DNA from: Calvatia gigantea
Taxonomy: Eukaryota; Basidiomycota; Agaricomycetes; Agaricales; Lycoperdaceae
DNA length: 64,000 nucleotides
Direction: 5' to 3'
NCBI GenBank assembly: GCA_025093985.1
Contig: JACAAK010000014.1
Location: 1,984,001 to 2,048,000, forward strand
Part shown: piece by piece, positions 21,210-30,621 of the stretch
Numbering within the stretch: the first letter of the stretch is position 1
How the letters are laid out: every line of letters begins with the position of its first letter
Translations under genes and position numbers: made by a program
The notes under the pieces: generated by a model
Databases searched by the model: none
Seen by the model: only the letters and a program-made list of their open reading frames with translations
Told to the model about the DNA's origin: nothing

Positions 21210-21950
21210 AAACCCACGCTCTTGTATTTCCCAGGCTGGCCGGAACAGACATCAACAGGAATTAGCTATTATGTGACGGACGTTGGAACCTCCCTTATTC
21301 CAACAGGGGTGGCCGTCTGCTGGTAGTGTCTTTGGTGTCTATTAGCTTCCGCAGATAGCTCCAACCATGCTGTATGGCTGCGCTGCAATCACAGAATCGG
21401 GCATGGTGTCAACATTGTAGCAAACCCACAGCTGCCAACCAATAGATAATAGCCGAGATGACCCAGCACCTATCCTCATTTCGTGAAGGGAACAAACCCC
21501 GTGATACATCCGCACTAATTCACACTTGTTAGAACGCGTATGCCGTTGAATCGATGGTTGTTCGTCTCTGAAAGCGAAAGTGACCCATCGATAAGCTCCA
21601 GTGCCGCTGGTCTAGAACCGTCTGAGTGCCCAAACCGTCCTTGATTGTGGGCACCCTCAGTTGTTCCCCACATCCCCGCAGTCTGTCATGCTCTTCTGCT
21701 GTTCAGCATGGTGTTTCCCCTCATGCCCGGGCTAATGCTCCAAAAAGACTTCAGATGAGAGGGTGTCTCCTTTACGATAATGCCGAGATTTTCTGGTTCT
21801 TTCGAAGATCGGGGTGCCCCAAAACTGGGTGGTCTTTGCCTTGGTATCGCCCGTGATCTTTCTTGCACCCTCGAGGATGGCTAATTAAAAACCGAAAGGA
21901 GATGAGAGCGAATGATGGAAGCTTGAACCGCTGCTAGTGAAGCTTTGAAT
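21210..21950. other. Upstream flank shared with the GTPase cassettes
   Basis: Non-coding as far as I can see. The part up to about 21820 resembles the intergenic DNA of both cassettes, so the block copied into this arm comprised the type 1 gene and most of its upstream region but not the type 2 gene. Confidence 0.55.
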
Positions 21951-21954
21951 TGGA

Positions 21955-22449
21955 TGCTGTGTGGTGCAAATAACCGAACAAAACTCGCACCAAACGGGCG
22001 GCTTCTATCAAGGACAGGAATAACCTGTCTCACGTACGGGAGCGTAATTGTAACGACTTGGCAGGGTCCACTGTGTCCTGCTCGACTTCCCATTGCAACT
22101 GGTAACCCGGACCGATAAGCTGGTCATGTTGGCCCTCATGTATGGCACCAGGTTCAACCAAACCGTCTTGGACAGCATTGGGAGGGCGAGCGTCATCTCG
22201 TTATAGGAGGTTACGACGGGAGGCAGTATTTCAGCGCCAACAAAGGACACCCGCTCGCGATACTCCCTCAGAGCCTTCGAAAGATTGTCGGCGCCTCGTA
22301 TGCGATCGTTGTCGATAGCTCACAGACAGGTCTCCAACCGGGAACAGGGATCATGGAATTCTCTATCCCCAACAATTTCAAGGGTGGCCAAGGCAAAATG
22401 AAAGTATCCACCAGCAGCGTCCAAGAGCTGCTGGAACCGGTCCCCTGAT
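21955..22449 (+). pseudogene. Unrecognised conserved protein, disrupted left copy
   Basis: Two frames join into one conserved protein. The first ends with MYGTRFNQTVLDSIGRASV, and after a one-base shift the second starts GGYDGRQYFSANKGHP, continues through LPQSLRKIVGASYA and EFSIPNNFKGG, and ends SVQELLEPVP with a stop at 22447-22449. The same blocks occur on the minus strand at about 55350-55880, which argues that they were once coding. I do not recognise the family and give no function. It lies directly before the TFIIIC gene and in the same orientation. Confidence 0.5.
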
Positions 22450-22588
22450 AGCCACGGTTCATTGCCACAATTTGGTCTGAGTAGGGGAGGCATTGTATTT
22501 GGCACTGCCACCCGAAATAAACAACCCTGGAACATACGTTCAAGCGCTCGGTTATCGTTTCTCTCTCCATTAAACAGGAAAGGCGCTC

Positions 22589-23697
22589 ATGGACTCACCC
22601 CGCACGACACTCTGTCCGGGGTACAAACATGTTTCGACATTCTCCCCCGGTCTATCCTCTCCCAAATCGAAATCAAGATCTGGTACGACTGCTCTTCCAA
22701 GCGAGGAGGGTGCTGCTGTTGAAGTGCAGGTCGGAGGAGAAGCAAATGCCCAGGATGAAGAGGGCGGAGAATCAGAATACGAAGAGGAAATTGAATATGT
22801 CACGCTTGATCTTGGGAATATCGAACCCACCCTCGTACCAAGTTCGAATACCTATCGTTTGATCGTACGTCGCCTCTCTCCTTCTTCCCTTCCAGTTTCG
22901 ACTGGGATTATGACTGATGAACATAGTAGGGCCTCGACACACCCACGCCTTACCTCCAATTATCGGGTACGATTCTCAAAGGCCGCCATGAAGATTTGTT
23001 GGGCTCCGAGTTGATATTTACAGATGACAAAAGTGGTGCGTTCTTGTGAACTCTATTTCAATTATATGCGCTGGACTTATTGTTAGAATCTGCGGACAGA
23101 GCGAAAAAGAAATCAGTAACACACGTTGCAACAACGTCGAAGCGAATTTCGTTCAAAGAGGTACGCCTACGGTCTAAAGAGGGGAAGGGTGGTATAAAAG
23201 TTGCCGAGGACGAACAAGGCGAGAGAGAGGAGAAAGAAAGGGAGGGGGAAGGACTAGAATATGCAGATGCGGAATGTGACTCGAGGATGGACACAATGGA
23301 CGAAGACGATGCGCTCGAATATGTCGACTTACCCGCGTCTACATCCATCGACCCATCTTCATCAACGCTGCGGGCTCTTAACGAGGATCTTGAAACTGCA
23401 ATTCCTGGGTCGACCAGTCTGCCGGCTACGGCGTCAATACCAACTTCGACGTCCACCTCCCCACCCATACCGACGGAGCCTCATATTGACAAGGGTAAAC
23501 GAAAAACGGGGGAACCACCACCGCCAGCAGAAGCAGATGAAATCGAAGAAACAGTGGATCCAGCAATGCGGATTGACCGACTCACAGGTATCTCACCTCC
23601 ACCCAGTCGAGTGCCAAGAAAACGAAAGGCTCCGAGTAAGGGAAAGCAAAAAGCAAATGACGATGGCGATGACCACATGGACATAACTGAAGGATAA
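22589..23697 (+). CDS. TFIIIC subunit with triple-barrel domain, three exons
   Basis: Exons 22589-22864, 22930-23035 and 23087-23697 join with GT-AG introns of 65 and 51 nt into 330 residues without a stop. After a short N-terminus the protein shows EEEIEYVTLDLG, then NTYRLI joined by splicing to GLDTPTPYLQLSGTILKG and GSELIFTDDK. These are the marks of the TFIIIC triple-barrel domain (tau55/Sfc7 type), part of the RNA polymerase III initiation factor that recognises tRNA gene promoters. The C-terminal two thirds is acidic and then Pro/Ser/Thr-rich, ending in basic clusters (RKRKAPSKGKQK). It is the only one of three copies in the window with an open frame. A histone H4 remnant lies 250 bp downstream on the other strand. 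Confidence 0.8.
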
Positions 23698-23947
23698 AAT
23701 CAACAATCTGCTGTATAATGTAGGTCCACCCGGGGAGTGATCGTGTCGTCGTGTTGTTGATGAACATGGGTCAAGGTGTTAATACGAAGTTGAGGTACCG
23801 ATTATGATAGTGAAGACCAGATTCTTTCACTTCCCCCACACACCGTCAAGCAATAACATTTAACATCCTGTAATCATTCGAATAGCCATACATAGCACAT
23901 AGTCACAATTAAAATGGAATGTGAGGTCTTGGAGGGTGTGTAGGTGT

Positions 23948-24245
23948 TTAGGCACCAAAACCGTAGAGGGTACGACCAGAGCACTTAAGGGCGTATACAA
24001 TATTAAGGGCGGTCACAGTTTTACTGAGATACAATGGTAAAATATAAGTATGTGGATACCAAGGGGAATATAAGCAAAACACCCACCGCTTAGCATGCTC
24101 AGTGTAACCGACAGAATCACGAATGTCATTCTCGAAGAAGATCTTGAGAGCAGAACGGGTATCTTCATAGATGAAGCAAGAGATATGATTCACATCACCA
24201 CCACGAGGAAGACAACAAATGGCAGGTTTGGTAATACCTACATAT
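23948..24245 (-). pseudogene. Histone H4, 5'-truncated left copy
   Basis: The minus strand reads ITKPAI, degraded sequence, [20 protein letters not shown] and TEHAKR, then an intron of about 60 nt, and KTVTAL to RTLYGFGA. This is the C-terminal two thirds of histone H4. Histone H4 is among the most invariant proteins known, yet here [11 protein letters not shown] is replaced by [11 protein letters not shown] and there are further substitutions such as DV to NI. The first two exons are absent. It is a decayed copy related to those at 50601 and 53303. Confidence 0.88.
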
Positions 24246-24299
24246 CATCCAACGACCTTCACCTTTGCCTAGCTTGTTTGGGCCACTCTGGACAGTAAG

Positions 24300-25254
24300 G
24301 AAAGGGTGGCTAGGTTTGTAATTCAATGTTGTGCGATTACTTATGGGCGAAAGCCCGTGAGGGCTTCCCTGCCTAACAGGTACGGAACTGAGGGGACGGG
24401 CTTGGCTGTGATACCCAGGCTACTAGTTCTGACACGTCGAGCCAAGGATCGGTACCCATTGTAGGAGGATCTAGTAAGGCTGTTAGGTGCTATGAGCCCC
24501 TGTGCTCTTCGGCTGGGTTTCAAAAGAGCGGGGAGCCCACCAGCATGGTGTGGTGGTCATAATGCAGGGTGTTCCACTCGGTCACGGCCGGTGAGACGTC
24601 ATGACACATGGTGAAGTGGTATAGCACTGAGAGCATGACCGTACCAAGCACCGTCAATGTCGTGGACCCAGCCATAGCCGAGTGGGGCAGAGTTGAGCAA
24701 GGGGGGTGGCCCTGCCGTGCAGCACCGAGAGGTAGCAGCAGTGGAGCGGAGCGTGGCAGGCAGGTGCAGCGGGTGGGGCGGGGGGGATGTGAGGTAGTCA
24801 CCAGCGGTCATCTCTGCCAGAGGTCGTTCGGAGCTGGTGTAGCTCACCACTAAACCACCCCGGGATCATGGACCCTCGGAGCATGTAATTGGAGAAGCCC
24901 AGAGTTACCTTCTAGCCACCGGGCTCTATCCGAGTGGTTATCATCGTCCCTCCCAAGCATTTTGAGGGAGGTCCGGGGTTGTCAGATGAGTTCTACCCCG
25001 GATGGGGCAGAGTTATTTTTCAGCTCCTTGCCTAAATCGAAGAAAAGGTTCGGTTGCAGTGTCGGGTCGAGGGCCTTGCTCGTCCTGGTCCAACGCGAGG
25101 GTGTGTTGAAAATCGGGACGAGCCAGGAGGCTGGGGCAGGCCTGACACGTCAATGAGGCCAGAGGCCAGAGGCAAGGAGCTGGTCCGACGTGACTGTGAC
25201 TGCACCTACAAAGACCACAATCTGCTGCCATCACTCGTTCCTCGCTAGCGCAGT
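24300..25254. other. GC-rich segment between the left arm and the second cassette
   Basis: About 950 bp clearly richer in G and C than its neighbours, filling the interval between the end of the left inverted arm and the start of the second GTPase cassette. It has no counterpart elsewhere in the window and no frame I recognise. A hairpin gaagcccgtgagggcttc stands at its left edge. It may be part of a further mobile element, but I see no terminal repeats. Confidence 0.4.
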
Positions 25255-25645
25255 GTTTTCTGAAGTCCTCTTCTTTGAACTCCAGGCGCCTCATCTCAGT
25301 ATCTCAACGATCAACGATGGCATCTACCGCCTTCATAACTGTTCCCTGTTTTTTACCCACCACTTCTTTGATAGGTGCTGCCCACAAACAACTAGACAGT
25401 GTGCTAGAGTATCCCTGCTCATCGGCTGTGTAGTCCCTGCCGTGAGCTTTCACCGTCCCAATTTCGTCCGTAACTGACTTCAATTCCTGCTCTCTAAATA
25501 TTATATCCAATCATATAGAGTCAGTGTTGAACAATTGTAATTGCGACAGATCGACCTGGTAACAACACAACATACACTCGAACGGGTCTAAAAGAAACAT
25601 AACAACTGGCTAGAGGATCCCATCGTTTGCTGTATGAGTCAGCGC

Positions 25646-26452
25646 TCACCAGCCCCTCATCTTCTCCGCTAACTCCCTTGCATCGCTCTCCGACATTCCG
25701 CACACGTTAATCAGCTTGGAGAGTGCCTCACCATCGACCTCTCTCACGTGTTCGCGCCGGATTTCTGTTACTCTGCCGCAACGACCGCTCTTGTACTCGA
25801 CAGTCGTCTCGATTATGTTCTTGAACCATTGTGCGGCCGGTACGCGCCATGGACTGACAAGAGCGGTTGAGCGTATGAGCGACCGTACCTTCTCCTGGGA
25901 TTCCTCGAATTCGTCATCAAATACATGCCCATTTCCTTTCCTCCGTGGCCTCCCTCTCGAAGCGGTGATACACGCGAACCCAGAAGGGCATATTTCGTAG
26001 CTCTGGAAGGTCCCTTTGTTATCCCACCACCACTTATCCATATTATCCTCCTGTTCTAAACCCGTTATCGCAATGACAATAGGAACCTTGCATTGGCAGA
26101 TAATTTCGTGGAACATCTTCCAGTTCTGGGGGGCAGAGCTTTTGATACGAGGAGCGCGCATGACAAACATGAGAAGGCTGACGCCCTCTCCGAGGTTGCG
26201 GACAAGCCTGTATAGCTGGACAATGGCCTCAGACTTAGGGACGCGGCCGGCATCACCCTCGTCGAGTCCAGCGGTATCCCAGAGTGTCACTGGTTGTCCT
26301 ACGATGTCGACATCGAAGCCCTTGCTCTCAAAGGTGCAACCCCTGGCGCCACTAGAGGTATCTGCGGCACGTTCGTTCGCGGAGAGCATATTGACAATAC
26401 TACTCTTCCCGCTGCCAGATTCCCCAAATAGGATGATGTTGGTTCGAGGCAT
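25646..26452 (-). CDS. G-domain P-loop GTPase, type 1 (copy B1)
   Basis: 268 residues from MPRTN, the same length as copy A1 and differing from it by only a handful of residues, for example VDIVG for VNVLG and TVEYKSG for TIEYKSC. Walker A GESGSGKSS, G3 DTAGL, ITGLE at G4 and ITASRG at G5 are all intact. The frame stays open upstream to an ATG at 26557 (MAPLQWWKYKSSD), which would add 35 residues; because the copies do not share that extension I prefer the inner start. It is divergent to the type 2 gene at 27778. Role unknown. Confidence 0.85.
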   Translation of the reverse strand: MPRTNIILFGESGSGKSSIVNMLSANERAADTSSGARGCTFESKGFDVDIVGQPVTLWDTAGLDEGDAGRVPKSEAIVQLYRLVRNLGEGVSLLMFVMRAPRIKSSAPQNWKMFHEIICQCKVPIVIAITGLEQEDNMDKWWWDNKGTFQSYEICPSGFACITASRGRPRRKGNGHVFDDEFEESQEKVRSLIRSTALVSPWRVPAAQWFKNIIETTVEYKSGRCGRVTEIRREHVREVDGEALSKLINVCGMSESDARELAEKMRGW

Positions 26453-27777
26453 GGAGGTCGCTGGCAAAAAGTGCAAAGTGATGTGATCGGCGATATTCTT
26501 AACTGTTTGACGCAGGGGGTCTGAAGATTTATACTTCCACCATTGTAGTGGCGCCAATTGTGGGGTAGGCGCGCTTTCTTACTGCGAAGGTCTTCACCTA
26601 CTAACCAAAATCTCGTAAGTAACTGCCGGACTTCGCGTGCAGTTTCAATTCCCCTGCGCAGCTGCAACAGCAATCAAAGAAGATTTCCACACGATAGAAA
26701 CGTGGACAGTAGATCTCGTGTGGCTTAGCCAATGGGGACCTGGCCTAGACCACGTTTCTGCGTTATTCTCGTCGAGAACAGCTTCAGATGCTCCAGTCAT
26801 CCGCACATGCTGACGATTGCGGGAGTGACAATCATTCTAATAATTCAAGTGAGGAGAATCTGTAAGTGCCGCTGGACTAGAAGCATCTATTTGTCCCGTT
26901 TTACGGATAACCTTGGGTATTACGGCCGCCTCCATAACCTGTCACCCTCCACTGCTGTACAGCATTTGCGCTATCGTTTGTTCCTCCACCATTATGAGCC
27001 TACGCTCCTCTCTTTCTCAGGCTGGCCGGAACAGACATTCAGAGAAGGGTTCGCCATTATGCGATGGGTGTTGGAGCCTCCGTTCTTACAGTGGGAGTGG
27101 GCGTCTGTTGGCGGTATTTTTGGTGCCTGCCAGCTCCCACACATAGCTCTAACCATGCTGTACGGCTGCGGCTGCGATCAGAGAACCGGGCATGGTATCA
27201 GCATTGTAGTAGATCCCCAGCTACCCACCAATAGGCAATAACCGGGATGGCCCAGCACCGATCCTCATTTCGTGAAGAGACCCAACCAGGCGACACATTT
27301 CACTATTCACACTTCTTGGAATGTATATGCCGTTGAATCGATGCTTGTTCGTCTCTGAAAGCCAAAGCGACCTATCGATAAGCAACATTGCCGCTGGTCT
27401 AGAACCATCCGAGTGCGTAAATTGCCCTCGAATGTGGGCGTCCTCCGCTCTGCCTCACATCTCCGCAGCCCGTCATGCCCTTCTGCTGTTCAACATGGGG
27501 CCTTTTACTTCATTGATGCTCCAAATAGACTCCGGGGCAAAGGGTATCCTTTACGAAAATGCCGAGATTTTCTGATTCTTTCGAAGATCAGGGCGCCTCA
27601 ATGCTGTGGAATCAATACCTCCCCGCTGCTGCTCAAGCCGCTGGAGTGAAGAAGGATCGAGGCCAACTTCCATATCCAATGGGGAAGATAACAAGTCACG
27701 CTTGAAAGTCGGTGGAGGGTTCTTAAGGAGGGGTACGCAACAAATTGTCATTATTGTCTCCCACCGATACCAGCTCA

Positions 27778-29161
27778 ATGAACTTCTTTCGAAACCCACG
27801 CCAAGATTCCGCTCCTCAAGGTAGTGCCAGAAGCGGACATCGCTCCCCGCGGGATGGTGCGACCGTCATGAATTATCGATTCCATTACAAAGCTGATAAA
27901 TGCATTATGCTAGCTAACCGACCCGCCGGACGCGATCGTTACCAACCAGAGGCAATCACAATAACGGGTCAACACTCTCAACAGTATGGAAACCAAGGCC
28001 AGTTTCCTGTGCAAGAACAACCTACCTCCGCCTACTCGTCGTATTCCCGGGTACAGCGTGAGGATCTCATAAGTGCGTCCCCCGCAGTCCCGGAAAAATG
28101 GCCACTGACCGACGCTCAACTCGCAGGTGGTAACACACCGACAATTGCAGCGCAACAAGGTCAGCTGCACCTTCATCCCTACTGTCCCCATCGTGATCCT
28201 GAGGATAATTATTTTTGTAACAACAGCCACAGACAAGCGGTCTCATAAGAAAAGGCCGGCCAAGGTCACCTGGGAGCCCTTATTTCGTCAAATCGAAACT
28301 CCTGCGTCCAAAAACATTGTTATCTTCGGAGAGACCGGCACTGGAAAAAGTAGCCTCATCAATATGCTTTCCGATCAAGACGTAGCAATGGTCAGCAACG
28401 CCGCTCTTGGCTGTACTTTCGAAAGCGCCCGGTATCCCGTTACTATCGATGGAACGCAATATACACTTTGGGATAGCGCGGGTCTCAACGAAGGTGAAGC
28501 GGGCTCTGTGCCAGCAGCCACCGCACTCAATCATCTTCGCGACCTGGTCGAAAATCTCAAGGACGGTGTTAGTCTCCTCGTGTACTGCATCCGTGGTTCG
28601 AGGTATCGCGACATCATCAAGGTCAATTACGACCTTTTCACGGAGATCATCTGCCAGGGAGAGGTCCCCGTTGTTATTGTCATCACGGGATTGGAGAACG
28701 AAGCACGTATGGACGACTGGTGGGTTGAGAACGAGAAGGAGTTTACGATGCGCAATATGCGATTCGTTGATCACGCCTGTGTGACCACGTCGAAAGGGAA
28801 GAAGAACATGTTCGAAGAGGAGTACGAAGAATCGAAGGAGGTTGTGCGGGAGCTGATGCAGAAACGCTGCCCAAAGAGTGCTTGGGTGGTGGATTCTCAG
28901 CTTTGGTTCAACAGGATTACGGACCGTATTCAAGACTACTACGATGAGTACAACGGCTATGCGCGGCCTGCGAGTGTGGTGGCGCGAGGTGGTGCAAACG
29001 ATGAGAGTTCGAAGGGGGTTTTCACGTTGTTCGGTGAAATGGTGGGGCATTTAGCAAAGGCAGCGAATTCCATGTACGAGATCATATCCCCGCGACCTAT
29101 TCAAGGATCATCGTCGGCTGGCAGGCTTGCAGAATCGCGAAGAGATGCAATGGAAGAATAG
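27778..29161 (+). CDS. G-domain P-loop GTPase, type 2 (copy B2), three exons
   Basis: Exons 27778-28072, 28127-28159 and 28227-29161, introns of 54 and 67 nt, total 1263 nt and 420 residues. The first intron is a multiple of three and open, so it could be retained without breaking the frame until the second intron; in copy A2 the 55 nt intron must be removed, which supports the model. Motifs are as in A2: GETGTGKSS, DSAGL, ITGLE and VTTSKGK. From the second exon onward, intron included, it is almost identical to A2, while exon 1 and the upstream DNA differ at many positions. Confidence 0.78.
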
Positions 29162-29400
29162 ATTCGGAGTGTAACCTTTTCTCCTCCCTGTTTCTCAACT
29201 TGTCATCAGTTAATCGTTAGTTCTCCTGGATCTTCTGAGGCTACGCCACTTTTTCATAATTGTTTTTAACGAGTTCTGTTAATTGTTTCCCAACTGCGGA
29301 GGTCGCGAATGACGGAAATGAAACAGAACGTGTATTCCAGCTATATCTAAAACATTGGTTGTGCATGCTTGAGTTATTTCCGGTCATTCCACACCGATAA

Positions 29401-30180
29401 CAGCCCCCTAGGCCCAGTTCCAGAAACTCAATGTAGGGCGATCTAGGTGAGATTTCCCGTCATATGTGGAGGATGCCCTCACCGATAATCGAGCCCCTGC
29501 GCTTGGCATCCCCCACTAGCAGCCTGCCACCCGATGATCCGAGCTCGCTGTTCCTTCTGTTGCAGATAACCCATAGAGATAAGAGCGGCTAAGAAGGTGG
29601 CCGGAACAGGGGTAGGCTCGGGTGGCAGACTTTTGATATTTCAGGGCGCTTACAGGAAATTGATATATGTACTTGCGCAGATTGCGCTAAAAAATAAATG
29701 ACGTTGCGACTGCCACGATCTCTAATGAAAAGACGGAGGAGAATAATAATGTCCGAGTGTAAGATCGCGGGATACGAAAGTCCGCGGACACTGAAAATGC
29801 TCCCACTATACCGCAAGTTGCGTCGTGGGGGGCTGTGAGGGTTGATTCTTGCTGGGACAACGTATACAAAAATTGACAGGCCAAAAGGCAGTTTAAAACA
29901 TCATTGAAAGAAAAGAGCGTGGCGCACCGGAAAACATAGCCATGTTCGAAAAGACAGGACTGGGGGAGAAAAAGGGGACCTGTGCTATACAACCACTATA
30001 TACTGACAAAAATGAGACGGTTGATAAAGCAATCACAGTCAAAAAGTCGTTCCCATTATGAACCGAAATACGCAAACAATAATCAGAACAGTTCCGGCGC
30101 CAGCCTGGCTACCATCATTCAGCCTCTACTCGGCAACCAACTCCGGCATTCCTCTTTCCGCAGCCCCATGTCCCTTTCCC
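29401..30180. other. No gene seen
   Basis: Single-copy DNA between the second GTPase cassette and the repeat-peptide gene. Frames here are short and without recognisable domains. Confidence 0.5.
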
Positions 30181-30471
30181 TTACCAGTCTGAGGCTCCCA
30201 AACCACCACCGCCACCAACTCCTGGTTCCCGTTTCCACTCCCAGGACCCCAAACCGCCTCCCCCACTGACGCCTGGTTCTCTTCTCCAATCAGACCCTCC
30301 GCCGCCCCCACCACCAATACCTGGTTCCCGTCTCCAAGCTACGCCTCCAGCACCCCCGCCACCGATACCACGGGCTTGAACATCATTATTTATGGGTGTA
30401 GGCAGTGCGTTAACGCCAAATGAAAGGGTCGCAAGGAGTACTGCAGCGAAGGATTTACTTGTCTTCATCAC
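30181..30471 (-). CDS. Secreted Kex2-processed repeat peptide precursor, glycine-rich
   Basis: An intronless 96-residue frame. Residues 1-22 form a signal peptide (basic MMKTSKS, then a hydrophobic run ending GVNA). A short pro-segment LPTPINNDVQAR follows. The rest is four repeats separated by Arg-Arg or Lys-Arg: [41 protein letters not shown] and EPGVGGGGGLGASDW, the last ending at the stop. Kex2 cleavage after each dibasic site and trimming would release peptides of 12-15 residues, each ending in Trp. This is the architecture of fungal KEP proteins, some of which are precursors of ribosomal cyclic peptides or pheromone-like signals. A TATA-like tatataag lies about 140 bp upstream (30610-30620). 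No tailoring enzyme is visible nearby. Function unknown. Confidence 0.75.
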   Translation of the reverse strand: MMKTSKSFAAVLLATLSFGVNALPTPINNDVQARGIGGGGAGGVAWRREPGIGGGGGGGSDWRREPGVSGGGGLGSWEWKREPGVGGGGGLGASDW

Positions 30472-30621
30472 GAAGTTAATGAGGAAGTGGAGAGATAATA
30501 AGGAGTGTCGCTTTTTCAGAAAAAACTGCCAAGGTGCGTTTGCACTGTGGGTGTTGGATATAACTAGGGTGTCACAGGAGGTTGCGGTACCTCCGGATAC
30601 TTGACAGGCGTCTTATATATG

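Larger units (their letters stand above)
5868..24250 (+). repeat. Left arm of a large inverted duplication
   Basis: The order of elements from 5868 to 24250 reappears in reverse on the right, from beyond 64000 down to about 53540. Matching pairs include the sugar transporter (5868-6345 and 63186-64000), the MRM2-type methyltransferase (7051-7850 and 61475-62449), the seven-helix protein (8235-9290 and 59850-60931), the GTPase (19774-20954 and 56799-57600), TFIIIC (22589-23697 and 54077-55182) and H4 (23948-24245 and 53303-53817). The arms differ by many substitutions and small indels, so the duplication is not recent. Insertions make this arm about 9 kb longer. Confidence 0.9.
25255..29400. 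repeat. GTPase cassette, copy B (direct duplicate of 391-4530)
   Basis: Same order and orientation as the copy at 391-4530: type 1 GTPase on the minus strand, intergenic region, type 2 GTPase on the plus strand. Both genes are open here. Confidence 0.9.

Noticed and set aside
28073..28126. Retained reading of intron 1 in the type 2 GTPase copy B2
   Set aside because: The intron is open and a multiple of three, but the homologous 55 nt intron of copy A2 must be spliced to keep the frame, so splicing is the better model.
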